NCBI GenBank assembly: GCA_963800235.1
Contig: CAWDAD010000003.1
Location: 806,001 to 870,000 of the forward strand
DNA: 64,000 bases
Source of the DNA: CAVVNP01 sp963800235
GTDB lineage: Bacteria > Actinomycetota > Acidimicrobiia > Acidimicrobiales > Iamiaceae
Direction: 5' to 3'
Positions 48,725 through 57,827 of the stretch are shown one piece after another (the first letter of the stretch is position 1; every line of letters starts with the position of its first letter). Made by a program: the position numbers and the translations under genes. Below the pieces are notes generated by a model. The model saw only the letters and a program-made list of their open reading frames with translations, did no database searches and was not told where the DNA came from.

Positions 48725-50959
48725 TCAGCCTTGGGTCGTGCCGGCGCCGAAGGCGGCGGGGAGGCGGTCCCGCCAGGCGATCTCGACCTCGTCGAGGTCG
48801 ACGTCGACCGAGTCCGACAGGCGGAGGCGGCGGCCGCCGGCCTCGCCGATGGCACGGACCGGCACGCCGGCGGCCGCGAACCGGGCCACCACCGCGTCGT
48901 GCTGGCCCGGGGACGCGCACACCACGACCCGCGACGGCCCCTCGGCGAACAGGTCGGCGGCCGGCACCCCGTCGCCGTCGAGCACCACCCCGACGTCGGA
49001 GCCGATGGCCATCTCGGCGAGGGCGGCGCCCAGCCCGCCGGTCGACACGTCGTGCACCCCCGACACGAGGCCGTCGCCGACCAGCTCGCGCACCGCTCCG
49101 CAGAGGGCGGTGTGGGCCCGGGCGTCGAAGGTCGGGAGCGCGCCGCCGCGCTGACCGTGGTGCCAGGCCCAGGCCGATCCGGCGAGCGAGCGCTCCCCGC
49201 CACCGGCCAGCAGCACCCGGTGGCCGTCGACCAGGCCGACGCCCGGCGGGCGCCGATCGAGCCGGTCGACCAACCCGAGCACGCCCAGGACCGGCGTGGG
49301 GTCGATGTCGACCCCGTCGGACTCGTTGTAGAGGCTGACGTTGCCGCCGATGACCGGCAGCCCGAACGCGGCGCAGGCCTCGGACACCCCGTCGATCGCC
49401 TCCGACAGCTGCCACATGACCTCGGGGTGCTCGGGGTTGCCGAAGTTCAGGCAGTCGACGACCGCGATCGGGCGGGCACCGACGCACGCCAGGTTCAGCA
49501 CCGACTCGGCCAGGGTCAGGGTGGCGCCCTGGCGTGGGTCGACCGCGCACCATCGGTGGTTGCCGTCGGTGGTCAGGGCCAGCCCCCGACCCGTGTCCGC
49601 GCCGGTGGTCGGGTGCTTCAGCCGCAGGACGACGGCGTCGCCGCCCGGTCCCTCGACGGTGTTGAGGAACAGCTGGTGGTCGTACTGGCGCCACACCCAG
49701 GCGGTGTCGGTGAGCAGGTCGAGGAGGTCGGCGGTCGCCTCGGCCTCCTCCGGCGCCGGCGGCGGGGTCGCGAGCCGCTCGGCCCGGTCGGCCGGCTCGG
49801 CCATCGGACGCTCGTACAGCGGGGCGGCGTCGTGGAGGCTCGACGCCGGGATGTCGGCCAGGACCTCGCCGGCGAACCCCTGGAGGATGCGCAGCCGGCC
49901 CCCGTCGGCCCCGCTCGGCTCGGTGACCCGTCCGATCACCGCGGCGGTGACCTCCCACCGCTCGCACCGTCGGAGGACCTCGTCGAGGTCGGCGGGGGTC
50001 ACGATGGCCAGCATCCGCTCCTGGCTCTCGCTGGTGAGCACCTCGAAGGGCTCCATCCCCGGTTCCCGGCGGTGCACGGCGGTGACGTCGACGTCCATGC
50101 CGACGCCGCCGCGGCTGGCCGTCTCGCTGGTGGCGCAGGTCAGCCCGGCGCCGCCGAGGTCCTGGATGCCCACCACCAGGCCGGCGTCGAGCAGGTCGAG
50201 GCACGCCTCGATCAGCCGCTTCTCCTCGAACGGGTCTCCCACCTGGACCGACGGCCGCTTGTCCTCGCTGCCCTCGTCGAACCCGGCCGAGGCCAGCACG
50301 CTCACGCCACCGATGCCGTCCCGGCCGGTGGCGGACCCGAGCAGGACGGCCAGGTTGCCGACGCCGGACGCCTGGGCCAGCACCAGCCGCTCGGTCGGCA
50401 GCAGACCGAGGCACAGGACGTTGACCAGCGGGTTGCCCCGGTAGCAGCGGTCGAACACGACCTCGCCGCCGACGGTGGGCACCCCGACGGAGTTGCCGTA
50501 GCCGGAGATGCCGCTGACCACCCCCTCGGCCACCCACCGGCTGCGGGCGTCGTCGAGGGGCCCGAACCGCAGCGGATCCATCACGGCGATGGGGCGGGCG
50601 CCCATGGTGAAGATGTCGCGCAGGATGCCGCCGACCCCGGTGGCCGCTCCCTGGGCCGGCTCGATGTAGCTCGGGTGGTTGTGGCTCTCGATGCGGATGG
50701 CGGCGGCGATGCCGTCGCCCACGTCCATGACGCCGGCGTTCTCCCCCGGACCGACGAGCACGCCCTCCCCCTTGGACGGGAACCGGCGCAGGTGGATGCG
50801 GCTCGACTTGTAGGAGCAGTGCTCCGACCACATCACCGAGTACATGGACAGCTCGAGGTGGTTCGGCTCGCGTCCGAGGATCTGCTCGATGTCACCCAGC
50901 TCGTCGTCGGTGAGCCCGAGCGCTCGGTGCACCGGCTCCGGTTCGGCTGAAGGGGGCAC
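48725..50959 (-). CDS. purL: Phosphoribosylformylglycinamidine synthase, large subunit
   Basis: 744 residues, GTG start behind a TAGCGT box. Makes FGAM from FGAR with ATP, with ammonia delivered by PurQ and PurS. Blocks seen: MYSVMWSEHCSYKSSRIHLR, VGPGENAGVMDVGDG, RIESHNHPSYIEPAQGAATG, GGVVFDRCYRGNP-like region, GIQDLGGAGLTCATSE, and the second half with VIGGNVSLYNESDGVDI and SGVHDVSTGGLGAALAEMA. The length is right for the small PurL that needs PurS/PurQ, both of which lie 1.3 kb away. Confidence 0.95.
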   Translation of the reverse strand: MPPSAEPEPVHRALGLTDDELGDIEQILGREPNHLELSMYSVMWSEHCSYKSSRIHLRRFPSKGEGVLVGPGENAGVMDVGDGIAAAIRIESHNHPSYIEPAQGAATGVGGILRDIFTMGARPIAVMDPLRFGPLDDARSRWVAEGVVSGISGYGNSVGVPTVGGEVVFDRCYRGNPLVNVLCLGLLPTERLVLAQASGVGNLAVLLGSATGRDGIGGVSVLASAGFDEGSEDKRPSVQVGDPFEEKRLIEACLDLLDAGLVVGIQDLGGAGLTCATSETASRGGVGMDVDVTAVHRREPGMEPFEVLTSESQERMLAIVTPADLDEVLRRCERWEVTAAVIGRVTEPSGADGGRLRILQGFAGEVLADIPASSLHDAAPLYERPMAEPADRAERLATPPPAPEEAEATADLLDLLTDTAWVWRQYDHQLFLNTVEGPGGDAVVLRLKHPTTGADTGRGLALTTDGNHRWCAVDPRQGATLTLAESVLNLACVGARPIAVVDCLNFGNPEHPEVMWQLSEAIDGVSEACAAFGLPVIGGNVSLYNESDGVDIDPTPVLGVLGLVDRLDRRPPGVGLVDGHRVLLAGGGERSLAGSAWAWHHGQRGGALPTFDARAHTALCGAVRELVGDGLVSGVHDVSTGGLGAALAEMAIGSDVGVVLDGDGVPAADLFAEGPSRVVVCASPGQHDAVVARFAAAGVPVRAIGEAGGRRLRLSDSVDVDLDEVEIAWRDRLPAAFGAGTTQG

Positions 50960-50965
50960 AGCCGG

Positions 50966-50971
50966 ACGCTA
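50966..50971 (-). promoter_or_regulatory. -10 element (TAGCGT) of purL
   Basis: Minus-strand TAGCGT ends 6 nt before the GTG at 50959. Confidence 0.5.
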
Positions 50972-51101
50972 ACCGGCCCGGGGCTCGCCCCCGACCGGCC
51001 AGGGCCATCACCTCATCGGCAAAGAGCGCGGTGACGCAATTTCGAACAAGGTCAAATGGGGATGCTTGGCGTCAAGGTGGAAGATGTGGTGGGCTTGTGC
51101 C

Positions 51102-51524
51102 ATGCCACCCCGCACAAAGAAGAAAAGTCGGACCATGTCCGATGAGCACAAAGCAGCCTTGGCCGAAGGTCGTGAACAGGGCCGGAAGGTTCGCTATTAC
51201 CTCGAAGCGCTGAACGCCAACAAGCCCAAGCGAGGCCGCAAGCGCACGGCCGAATCGATCCGGAAGCGACTCGACGCGATCGAGAAGGAGCTACCGGAGG
51301 CCAATGCGTTGAAGCAGGTCCAGCTCGTGCAGGAGCGGATCGACCTGTCCGACGAGCTGGGGGCGGGCGAGCAGGCCATGGACATCTCCGAGCTGGAGCA
51401 GGACTTCATCGAGGTCGCCGCGGCCTACAGCGACCGCAAGGGCATCACCTACGCCGCCTGGCGGGAGAGCGGTGTGAAGCCGGCCGTGCTGAAGCAGGCG
51501 GGGATCAGCCGGTCAGCTCGCTGA
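51102..51524 (+). CDS. Conserved hypothetical protein, helical and basic
   Basis: 140 residues from the ATG at 51102 (MPPRTKKKSRTMSDEHKAAL); a TTG at 51066 would extend it, and the ATG at MSDEHK would shorten it. The N-terminal tail is Lys-rich, then NKPKRGRKRTAESIRKRLDA, a long helix pair, and YSDRKGITYAAWRESGVKPA near the end, which recalls a small DNA-associated helical module. Similar proteins are widespread in actinobacteria without known function. Upstream DNA (about 51000-51140) is clearly less GC-rich than its surroundings. The end overlaps purQ by 12 nt. Confidence 0.72.
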   Translation: MPPRTKKKSRTMSDEHKAALAEGREQGRKVRYYLEALNANKPKRGRKRTAESIRKRLDAIEKELPEANALKQVQLVQERIDLSDELGAGEQAMDISELEQDFIEVAAAYSDRKGITYAAWRESGVKPAVLKQAGISRSAR

Positions 51525-52193
51525 CCCGACCCGGGTCGCACCGAGCAGCCCGCTCAGCAGCACCGCCCCGTCGCTCGATCCGAGCAGATCGCTCATGGCT
51601 CGTTCGGGGTGGGGCATCAACCCGACGACGTTGCCGGCCTCGTTGCTGATGCCGGCGATGTCGTCGGTCGATCCATTCGGGTTCCGCACGTAGCGCAACA
51701 CCACCCGGTCTTCGTCACGCAGCTGGGCCAGCACCTCGTCCGAGCAGGTGTAGTTGCCCTCGAAGTGGTTGATCGGGACCTGCAGGACCTGATCCGATGT
51801 GGCCCGGTTGGTGAGCACCGATCGGGTGGATTCGACGCGCAGCGACACCGTCGTGCACAGGAACTTGAGCCCGCGGTTCTTCTGCAGCGCGCCGGGCAGC
51901 ATCCCCGCTTCGGTGAGCACCTGGAAGCCGTTGCAGATGCCGACGACGGGACCGCCGTCACGCCCGAAGGCGGCCACCGCCGGCATGATCGGCGAGAAGC
52001 GGGCGATGGCGCCGGGACGGAGGGCGTCGCCGTGGGCGAACCCGCCTGGCAGCACCACCGCGTCGACGCCGCCGACGCCGGTGTCGCCGTGCCAGAGGAT
52101 CTCCGCCTCGGCGCCGAGCGTGCGCAGCGCCTCGACCGCGTCGAGCTCGCAGTTCGATCCGGGGAACAGCACGACCCCCACCCTGGGGGCCAT
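51513..52193 (-). CDS. purQ: Phosphoribosylformylglycinamidine synthase, glutaminase subunit
   Basis: 226 residues of class I glutamine amidotransferase type. VGVVLFPGSNCELDAVEALR opens the protein; VVLPGGFAHGDALRPGAIAR, the nucleophile elbow VVGICNGFQVLTEAGMLPGA (Cys) and the catalytic NVVGLMPHPERAMSDLLGSS (His/Glu) complete the triad. It supplies ammonia to PurL. The ATG overlaps the purS stop (TGATG). Confidence 0.95.
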   Translation of the reverse strand: MAPRVGVVLFPGSNCELDAVEALRTLGAEAEILWHGDTGVGGVDAVVLPGGFAHGDALRPGAIARFSPIMPAVAAFGRDGGPVVGICNGFQVLTEAGMLPGALQKNRGLKFLCTTVSLRVESTRSVLTNRATSDQVLQVPINHFEGNYTCSDEVLAQLRDEDRVVLRYVRNPNGSTDDIAGISNEAGNVVGLMPHPERAMSDLLGSSDGAVLLSGLLGATRVGSAS

Positions 52194-52459
52194 CAGGCGG
52201 GCTGCTCCTCGGCGGCGCGGACCACGACCGAGCTGTCCTCGATCACCGGGTTCGACAGGAACCGGGCCGCCATGTCGGCCACCTCGGCCTCGGCCGCGCC
52301 CTGGTTGGCGGCCTCGAGCTCGAACCGGATGGCCTTGCCGACCCGCACGCCCTGCACCCCGCCGAAGCCGAGCGCCGGCAGCGACCGCTCGATGGTCTGG
52401 CCCTGAGGATCGGCGATGCCCTCCCGCAACGTGACGTGGACCTCGACGTCGAACCTCAC
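52193..52459 (-). CDS. purS: Phosphoribosylformylglycinamidine synthase subunit PurS
   Basis: 88 residues, GTG start. RFDVEVHVTLREGIADPQGQ at the start and GFGGVQGVRVGKAIRFELEA in the middle are the standard PurS blocks. It bridges PurL and PurQ in the FGAM synthase complex. It begins 4 nt after purC and overlaps purQ by 1 nt, so the three are one translational unit. Confidence 0.94.
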   Translation of the reverse strand: MRFDVEVHVTLREGIADPQGQTIERSLPALGFGGVQGVRVGKAIRFELEAANQGAAEAEVADMAARFLSNPVIEDSSVVVRAAEEQPA

Positions 52460-52463
52460 CGCC

Positions 52464-53351
52464 CTAGCCCTGCCAGTCGTCGAGGTCGAGGCCCGTGACG
52501 CGGTGGTAGGCCTCGCGGTAGCGGGCCTCGGTGGCGTCCACGACCTCGGTCGGCAGCGGCGGCGGCGGCGGGGTCTTGTCCCAGTCGAGCCCGTCGAGGA
52601 AGTCCCGCAGCGGCTGCTTGTCGAACGAGGGGGGCGTGGTGCCCGGCTTCCAGTGCTCGGCGGGCCAGAAGCGGGAGGAGTCCGGGGTGAGCACCTCGTC
52701 GGCCAGGGCCAGCTCGCCGTCGATGAGCCCGAGCTCGAACTTGGTGTCGGCGATGATGATCCCCCGCTCGGCGGCCCACTCCGATCCCCAGGTGTAGAGC
52801 TGCAGGGAGATGTCCCGGGCCTTGGTGGCGAGCTCGCTGCCGACCACGTCGACGGCCTGCTCGAAGCTGATGTTCTCGTCGTGGGCGCCGCCCTCGGCCT
52901 TGGTCGACGGGGTGAACACCGGCTCGGGCAGCTTGGCCGACTCGAGCAGCCCTTCGGGCAGCTCGGTGCCGTGCATGGTCCCCGACCGCTGGTACTCCTT
53001 CCACGCCGAGCCGGTCAGGTACCCCCGGACGATGCACTCGATCTTCAGCATCTCCGCCCGTCGGCAGAGCATCGAGCGACCGGCCAGCTCCGGCACCTCG
53101 CGGGCCCCTTCCGGGAAGTCGATGGGGTTGGTCGAGATGAGGTGGCTCGGCACCACCGAGCGGAAGCGGTCGAACCAGAACGCCGAGGTGGCGGTCAGGA
53201 CCCGTCCCTTGCTCGGGATGGGCTCGGCCATCACGACGTCGAAGGCGGAGATCCGGTCGGACGCGACGAGCAGCAACCGGTCGTCGCCGGCGTCGTAGAG
53301 GTCGCGGACCTTGCCCTTGTACAGGTGGGGCAGACCGATGGTGTCGCTCAT
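52464..53351 (-). CDS. purC: SAICAR synthase
   Basis: 295 residues from the ATG at 53351, with GGAGGAACC upstream. Joins CAIR and aspartate with ATP. Blocks: LYKGKVRDLYDAGDDRLLLV, SDRISAFDVVMAEPIPSKGR, IECIVRGYLTGSAWKEYQRS, DTKFELGLIDGELALADEVL, TPDSSRFWPAEHW and DFLDGLDWDK. The long form, as in yeast and actinobacteria. It lies 58 nt after purB. Confidence 0.95.
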   Translation of the reverse strand: MSDTIGLPHLYKGKVRDLYDAGDDRLLLVASDRISAFDVVMAEPIPSKGRVLTATSAFWFDRFRSVVPSHLISTNPIDFPEGAREVPELAGRSMLCRRAEMLKIECIVRGYLTGSAWKEYQRSGTMHGTELPEGLLESAKLPEPVFTPSTKAEGGAHDENISFEQAVDVVGSELATKARDISLQLYTWGSEWAAERGIIIADTKFELGLIDGELALADEVLTPDSSRFWPAEHWKPGTTPPSFDKQPLRDFLDGLDWDKTPPPPPLPTEVVDATEARYREAYHRVTGLDLDDWQG

Positions 53352-53409
53352 CTGGTGGTGGTTCCTCCGTGGTGGGTCTCGCCGGTCGACGCCGGGCGCG
53401 CCGTGGCGT

Positions 53410-54837
53410 TCACAGGATCGGGTTCGGACGGTAGGCGGCGGCATCGGGGTCGGCGGCGACCAGCGCGGCGACCCGGTCGCAGAAGGTCGCGACCTGGGCC
53501 GGGGCGTTGCCCACGAACGACAGGGGCTCGGCCACGAGCCGGTGCAGCGCGTCCTCGCCCAGCCCCAGGCGATCGTCGGCCGCCAGCCGCTCGATCAGGT
53601 CGTTGTCGTCGGCGCCCTTCTCCCGCATGGCCAGCGCCACCGCCACCGCGTGGTCCTTGATGGCCTCGTGGGCGGCCTCGCGCCCGACGCCGGCCTGGAC
53701 GGCGGCCATGAGCACCTTGGTGGTGGCGAGGAAGGGCAAGTAGCGCCGCAGCTCACGCTCGATGACCGCCGGGTAGGCGCCGAAGCCGTCGAGCACCGTG
53801 AGCACGGTCTCGAACAGGCCGTCGGCGGCGAGGAACGTGTCGGGCAGGGCGACCCGGCGCACGACCGAGCAGCTCACGTCGCCCTCGTTCCACTGGTCGC
53901 CGGCCAGCGACGCCACCATGGCGAGGTAGCCGCCGAGCACCACGTGCAGGCCGTTGATGCGCTCGCAGGAGCGGGAGTTCATCTTGTGGGGCATGGCCGA
54001 GGAGCCGACCTGGCCGGCGACGAAGCCCTCGGTGACCAGCTCCTGGCCGGCCATGAGCCGGATGGTGGTGGCCAGGCTTGACGGGCCGGCGGCCGCCTGC
54101 ACGACCGCCGACACCACGTCGAGGTCGAGCGACCGCGGGTACACCTGGCCGACGCTGCCGAGGGCCGCCTCGAAGCCGAGGTGGGCCAGCACCCGGCGCT
54201 CGAGCTCGTCGACCCGGTCGGGCGTGCCGAGCAGGTCGAGCAGGTCCTGCTGGGTGCCGACCGGGCCCTTGATGCCCCGCAGCGGGTAGCGGGCCAGCAG
54301 GTCGTCGACCCGGTCCAGCGCCTGCAGCAGCTCCTCGCCGGCGTTGGCGAACCGCTTGCCCAGGGTGGTGGCCTGGGCGGGCACGTTGTGGCTGCGGCCG
54401 GCCATGACGGTGTCGGTGTGCTCGGCGGCCCGCTCGGCCAGGCGGGCCAGCGTGGTGAGCATCCGCCGCCGGAGCAGGACGAGCGACCGCCGCACCTGGA
54501 GCTGCTCGACGTTCTCGGTGAGGTCCCGGCTGGTCATGCCCTTGTGGACGTGCTCGTGGCCGGCCAGCGCGCAGAACTCCTCGATGCGCGCCTTCACGTC
54601 GTGGCGGGTGACCCGCTCGCGCTCCGCGATGGCGGCGAGGTCGACCCGCTCGAGCACGGCCTCGTAGTCGTGGAGGACGCCGTCGGGCACCTCGACGCCG
54701 AGGTCGCGCTGGGCCCGCAGCACCGCCAGCCACAGCTCCCGCTCGAGCACGACCTTGCGGCGGACCGACCACAGCTCGACCATCTCCGGGCTGGCGTAGC
54801 GCGAGGCCAGCACGTTGGGCAGGTCGGTCTCCGGCAC
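53410..54837 (-). CDS. purB: Adenylosuccinate lyase
   Basis: 475 residues, GTG start with AGGAGCC upstream and a TATCCT -10-like box near 54866. Cleaves SAICAR and adenylosuccinate to fumarate products. The catalytic His lies in GRSHNVPAQATTLGKRFAN (TVMAGRSH), and the superfamily signature is GSSAMPHKMNSRSCERI. ALAGHEHVHKGMTSRDLTEN is the first conserved region. It heads the purB-purC-purS-purQ run. Confidence 0.95.
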   Translation of the reverse strand: MPETDLPNVLASRYASPEMVELWSVRRKVVLERELWLAVLRAQRDLGVEVPDGVLHDYEAVLERVDLAAIAERERVTRHDVKARIEEFCALAGHEHVHKGMTSRDLTENVEQLQVRRSLVLLRRRMLTTLARLAERAAEHTDTVMAGRSHNVPAQATTLGKRFANAGEELLQALDRVDDLLARYPLRGIKGPVGTQQDLLDLLGTPDRVDELERRVLAHLGFEAALGSVGQVYPRSLDLDVVSAVVQAAAGPSSLATTIRLMAGQELVTEGFVAGQVGSSAMPHKMNSRSCERINGLHVVLGGYLAMVASLAGDQWNEGDVSCSVVRRVALPDTFLAADGLFETVLTVLDGFGAYPAVIERELRRYLPFLATTKVLMAAVQAGVGREAAHEAIKDHAVAVALAMREKGADDNDLIERLAADDRLGLGEDALHRLVAEPLSFVGNAPAQVATFCDRVAALVAADPDAAAYRPNPIL

Positions 54838-54971
54838 GCGTGGCTCCTGGTGGTCGATGCCCCCAGGATACCGGCCCGCGTGCCGGCCCTTTTTGCCCGG
54901 TTCGCTTCACTCGCACCCCGATCCCGACGATGGAAGCGAGTGGACGACACGCGCGGAACGGCCGCGCGCCC

Positions 54972-55349
54972 GTGAGCGACCAGTGCGTCAAGCACTCCTT
55001 CGACATGGCCGAGGGCCAGTGCGGCTCGTGCGGCTACCTGTTCTGCGGTCGCTGCCTCGTGTACGCCCATGGACCGAAGAAGCCGCCGCTCTGCCTCAGC
55101 TGCGCAATGGCCGCCGGCGGCGTGCGCAGCACCGCCGCCAACACGCCGATCGCCTCGAAGTCGGAGCTGCGCAAGGCCCAGAAGGAGCGGCGCAGAGCCG
55201 AGCGGCGCGCCGCCAAGGCCGCCAAGGAGAAGCGCCGGTCGACCCCCGAGCCGCCGGAGGAGGGCGACGGACGCCCCGGGGTGATCCCGGCCCCGACCCG
55301 CCCGGTGCCCAGCCGCTCGCCTGCCGCCGGCTGGAACCGCGTCCGCTGA
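54972..55349 (+). CDS. Small Cys-rich (B-box-like) zinc-binding protein
   Basis: 125 residues from a GTG at 54972 (an ATG at 54930 is possible). The N-terminus has C-x-x-H and paired Cys: SDQCVKHSFDMAEGQCGSCG, YLFCGRCLVYAHGPKKPPLC and CAMAAG, a pattern like the bacterial B-box zinc domain. The middle is a charged helix (SELRKAQKERRRAERRAAKA) and the end is Pro-rich. No membrane segment. Function unknown. It is divergent from purB. Confidence 0.65.
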   Translation: MSDQCVKHSFDMAEGQCGSCGYLFCGRCLVYAHGPKKPPLCLSCAMAAGGVRSTAANTPIASKSELRKAQKERRRAERRAAKAAKEKRRSTPEPPEEGDGRPGVIPAPTRPVPSRSPAAGWNRVR

Positions 55350-55387
55350 GCCCGCACCGCCGGCCCGGGCGCCGGGGGGTCCACCGG

Positions 55388-55393
55388 TAGCAT
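55388..55393 (+). promoter_or_regulatory. -10 element (TAGCAT) of the membrane protein at 55403
   Basis: TAGCAT ends 9 nt before the GTG at 55403; the longest spacing of the set. Confidence 0.35.
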
Positions 55394-55402
55394 CCGCCGC
55401 CG

Positions 55403-57323
55403 GTGATCTCGGGAGCTCGGTCGTCGGGTCTTCGCCGCGCCGCCCGGGTGCCGTTCGTCGTCGCCGGTGCGGGCGTGGTGCTGGTGACCGTCGCGGCGAT
55501 CGCCTCTCTGGCCGGCCGCAGCTGGTACCCGTCCTCGGACTGGGCGATCGAGCTGCTGCGCATCCGCGAGGTGGGGACGGGCCGGACCCCGCTCGTCGGC
55601 GCCTACTCCCGCCTGGGATGGGACCACCCGGGTCCCCTGCCGTTCTGGCTGCTGGCGCCGTTCGAGCGACTCCTCGGCACCACGGGGGTCCTCCTCGGCA
55701 CGGCCCTGATCAACGGGTCCGCCCTGCTGGGGGCGCTGTGGGCCGCCCGGCGCAACGGCGGGGTGCGGCTGGTCGTGCTCGTCTGGCTGGCCGAGATCGG
55801 CCTGCTGCACGGGCTCGGCCTGAGCTTCATGGCCGACCCCTGGAACCCGTACCTGCCCGTCCTGCCCTTCCTCGCCTACCTGCTCCTGCTGTGGGCCGCC
55901 ACCCTCGGCGACCGCCCGATGCTCCCGCTGGCCGTCCTGGCCGGGTCCTTCGCCGTGCAGGCCCACGTCGGCTACGCCCCGCTGGTGATCGGCCTGGCCG
56001 TCCTGGCGGGAGGGGGTTCGCTCGTCGCCCGCTGGCGCCGCCGGCGCGCCACCGACGGGGCCGCCGCCACGGACGCCCCCGAACCCGCCGGTGAGGAGCA
56101 GGGCGGAGCCGCACCTGCACGCCGGGGACGCGTCCCGGTCGACCGGGCGCCACCGGGCCGGGCGTCGGCGCCGGGTGAGCTGGGGGTGGGTCGCCCTCGG
56201 CGTGGGCGTCGCGCTGTGGTCGGCTCCGCTCGTCCAGCAGTTCACCGGCCACCCGGGGAACCTCACCGCCATCGTCAGCTCGCTGCGCGACCCGGTCGAG
56301 CCGCTCATCGGCCTCCCCTACGCGTTCGGCGCGTGGGGCAAGGAGTTCGGCCCGGCCGCCCCGTGGTTGGGCGCCGACGAGACCGACGGCTTCGGCTACG
56401 TCGCGACCAGCCACGTCTGGCCGGCGGTGGCGTTCCTGGTCGTGTCGACCGCGCTCGGCGCGGTCGCCGCCCGACGCCGGCTCCGGGGGCCCGCCCTGCT
56501 GGTGCTCGGATCGAGCGTGGCCACCGTGCTGGGGGTGATCGCCACCTCCCGGGTGAGCGGCGCGGTGGCGCCCTACCTGATCCGGTGGTGGTGGCCGCTC
56601 ATGGCGGTGGCGACCGCGGCCACGGTCTGGGCCGCGGTCGAGCTGGCCGTGCCCCTGCTGCCCCACCGGGTCCGGCGGGTGGCACCGGTGGCGGTCGCCG
56701 CCGTCGGGATCCTCGCCACCATCGGCCTGCTGGTGACCGCCCTGCCCCTCGAGGTGCCGACCCCGACCTTCTCGACCGCCATCGGCCACCTCGTCGGACC
56801 GACCGCCCGGGCCATCGACCACCGCCAGCGGTACGTCCTGCAGGCCATCGACTCGTCGTCGCTCGGCGCGACCGGCACCGGGCTGGCGGTCGCCCTCGAC
56901 GAGGAGGGGTACCGCGTCTTCGTCGCTCCGGAGTTCGCCCAGGCCATGGGACGACACCACGTCCTGGCCCCGGCGAAGGCCGACGTCGTGCTGGTGGTCG
57001 TCTCCGGCGAGGACCGCGCCGCATGGCCCGAACCGCCCGGTGCCCGGCTGGTCGCCTCCTACGACCCGCTCCCGCCTGCCGAGCGGCGGCGGACCCGCCA
57101 GCTGGAGGCCCGGTTCCGGCGGGCCCTGGGGGCCGGCGCGCCGCGAGGACCGATCATCGTGGCATCGCCCTTCGTCGACGACGCCCTCCGCCGGCAGGGG
57201 ATCAGCTCGGCCGCCATCGCCGAGCTGAACCGCCTGCAGGGGCGGGGTGACGCCTACTTCGTGTACCTGGTCGACCAGCGGGAGGGGGCCGGCGACGCCG
57301 GGACGGCGCCGACGGCGAGCTGA
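55403..57323 (+). pseudogene. Polytopic membrane protein, split by a probable frameshift
   Basis: The first frame (55403 to about 56090) encodes helices and loops of an envelope glycosyltransferase-like protein: SLAGRSWYPSSDWAIELLRI, LGWDHPGPLPFWLLAPFERL, DPWNPYLPVLPFLAYLLLLW. The second frame (about 56091 to 57323) continues with more helices (WVALGVGVALWSAPLVQQF, YLIRWWWPLMAVATAATVWA) and a C-terminal soluble domain ending in FVYLVDQREG. Both halves look like one actinobacterial protein of about 640 residues. The change of frame falls in an Arg/Ala-rich cytoplasmic loop at 56080-56170 and needs one extra base. Two separate overlapping genes are less likely. Confidence 0.65.
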
Positions 57324-57348
57324 ACGCCGCCGACGCCCGCCGGCGGCT

Positions 57349-57366
57349 GCTCGGCGGCCGCCGAGC
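57349..57366. terminator. 18-bp perfect palindrome between convergent genes
   Basis: GCTCGGCGGCCGCCGAGC at 57349-57366 lies just before the purE stop and 26 nt after the membrane-protein stop. Terminator-like but without a T-tract. Confidence 0.4.
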
Positions 57367-57368
57367 GG

Positions 57369-57827
57369 TCAGCGATCGGCGCGGCGGTCCCGGTCGACCA
57401 GCAGGGCCTTCTCCAGCTCCGGGTCGGAGATGGCCAGCATCTCGACCACCAGGAGCGCGGCGTTGAGGCTGCCGTCGATGGCGACGGTCGCCACCGGGAT
57501 GCCCTTGGGCATCTGCACGGTGGAGTAGAGCGCGTCGACGCCGTTGATGGCGCCGCCGGACAGCGGCACCCCGACCACCGGGAGGGTGGTGTGGGCGGCG
57601 GTCACCCCGGCCAGGTGGGCGGCCATGCCGGCGCCGCAGATGAAGGCGCAGTAGCCGGCCTCGCGGGCCCCGCTCACCAGCTCCACCACGTCGTGGGGGT
57701 TGCGGTGCGCCGACAGCACCCGCACGTCGGCCTCGATCCCGAAGCTCTCCAGCGTCTCCGACGCCGCCTTCATCTTGTCGGCGTCGTTCGGCGATCCCAT
57801 CAGGATGCCGACCTTGTAGTTGCTCAT
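57369..57827 (-). CDS. purE: N5-carboxyaminoimidazole ribonucleotide mutase
   Basis: 152 residues. Class I PurE converting N5-CAIR to CAIR: VGILMGSPNDADKMKAASET, VRVLSAHRNPHDVVELVSGA with the catalytic His, FICGAGMAAHLAGVTAAHTT, VGVPLSGGAINGVDALYSTV and MPKGIPVATVAIDG. A class I enzyme needs PurK, which is not in the window. ATG behind GGAGGAGCGAG and overlapping the purD stop by 4 nt. Confidence 0.95.
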   Translation of the reverse strand: MSNYKVGILMGSPNDADKMKAASETLESFGIEADVRVLSAHRNPHDVVELVSGAREAGYCAFICGAGMAAHLAGVTAAHTTLPVVGVPLSGGAINGVDALYSTVQMPKGIPVATVAIDGSLNAALLVVEMLAISDPELEKALLVDRDRRADR

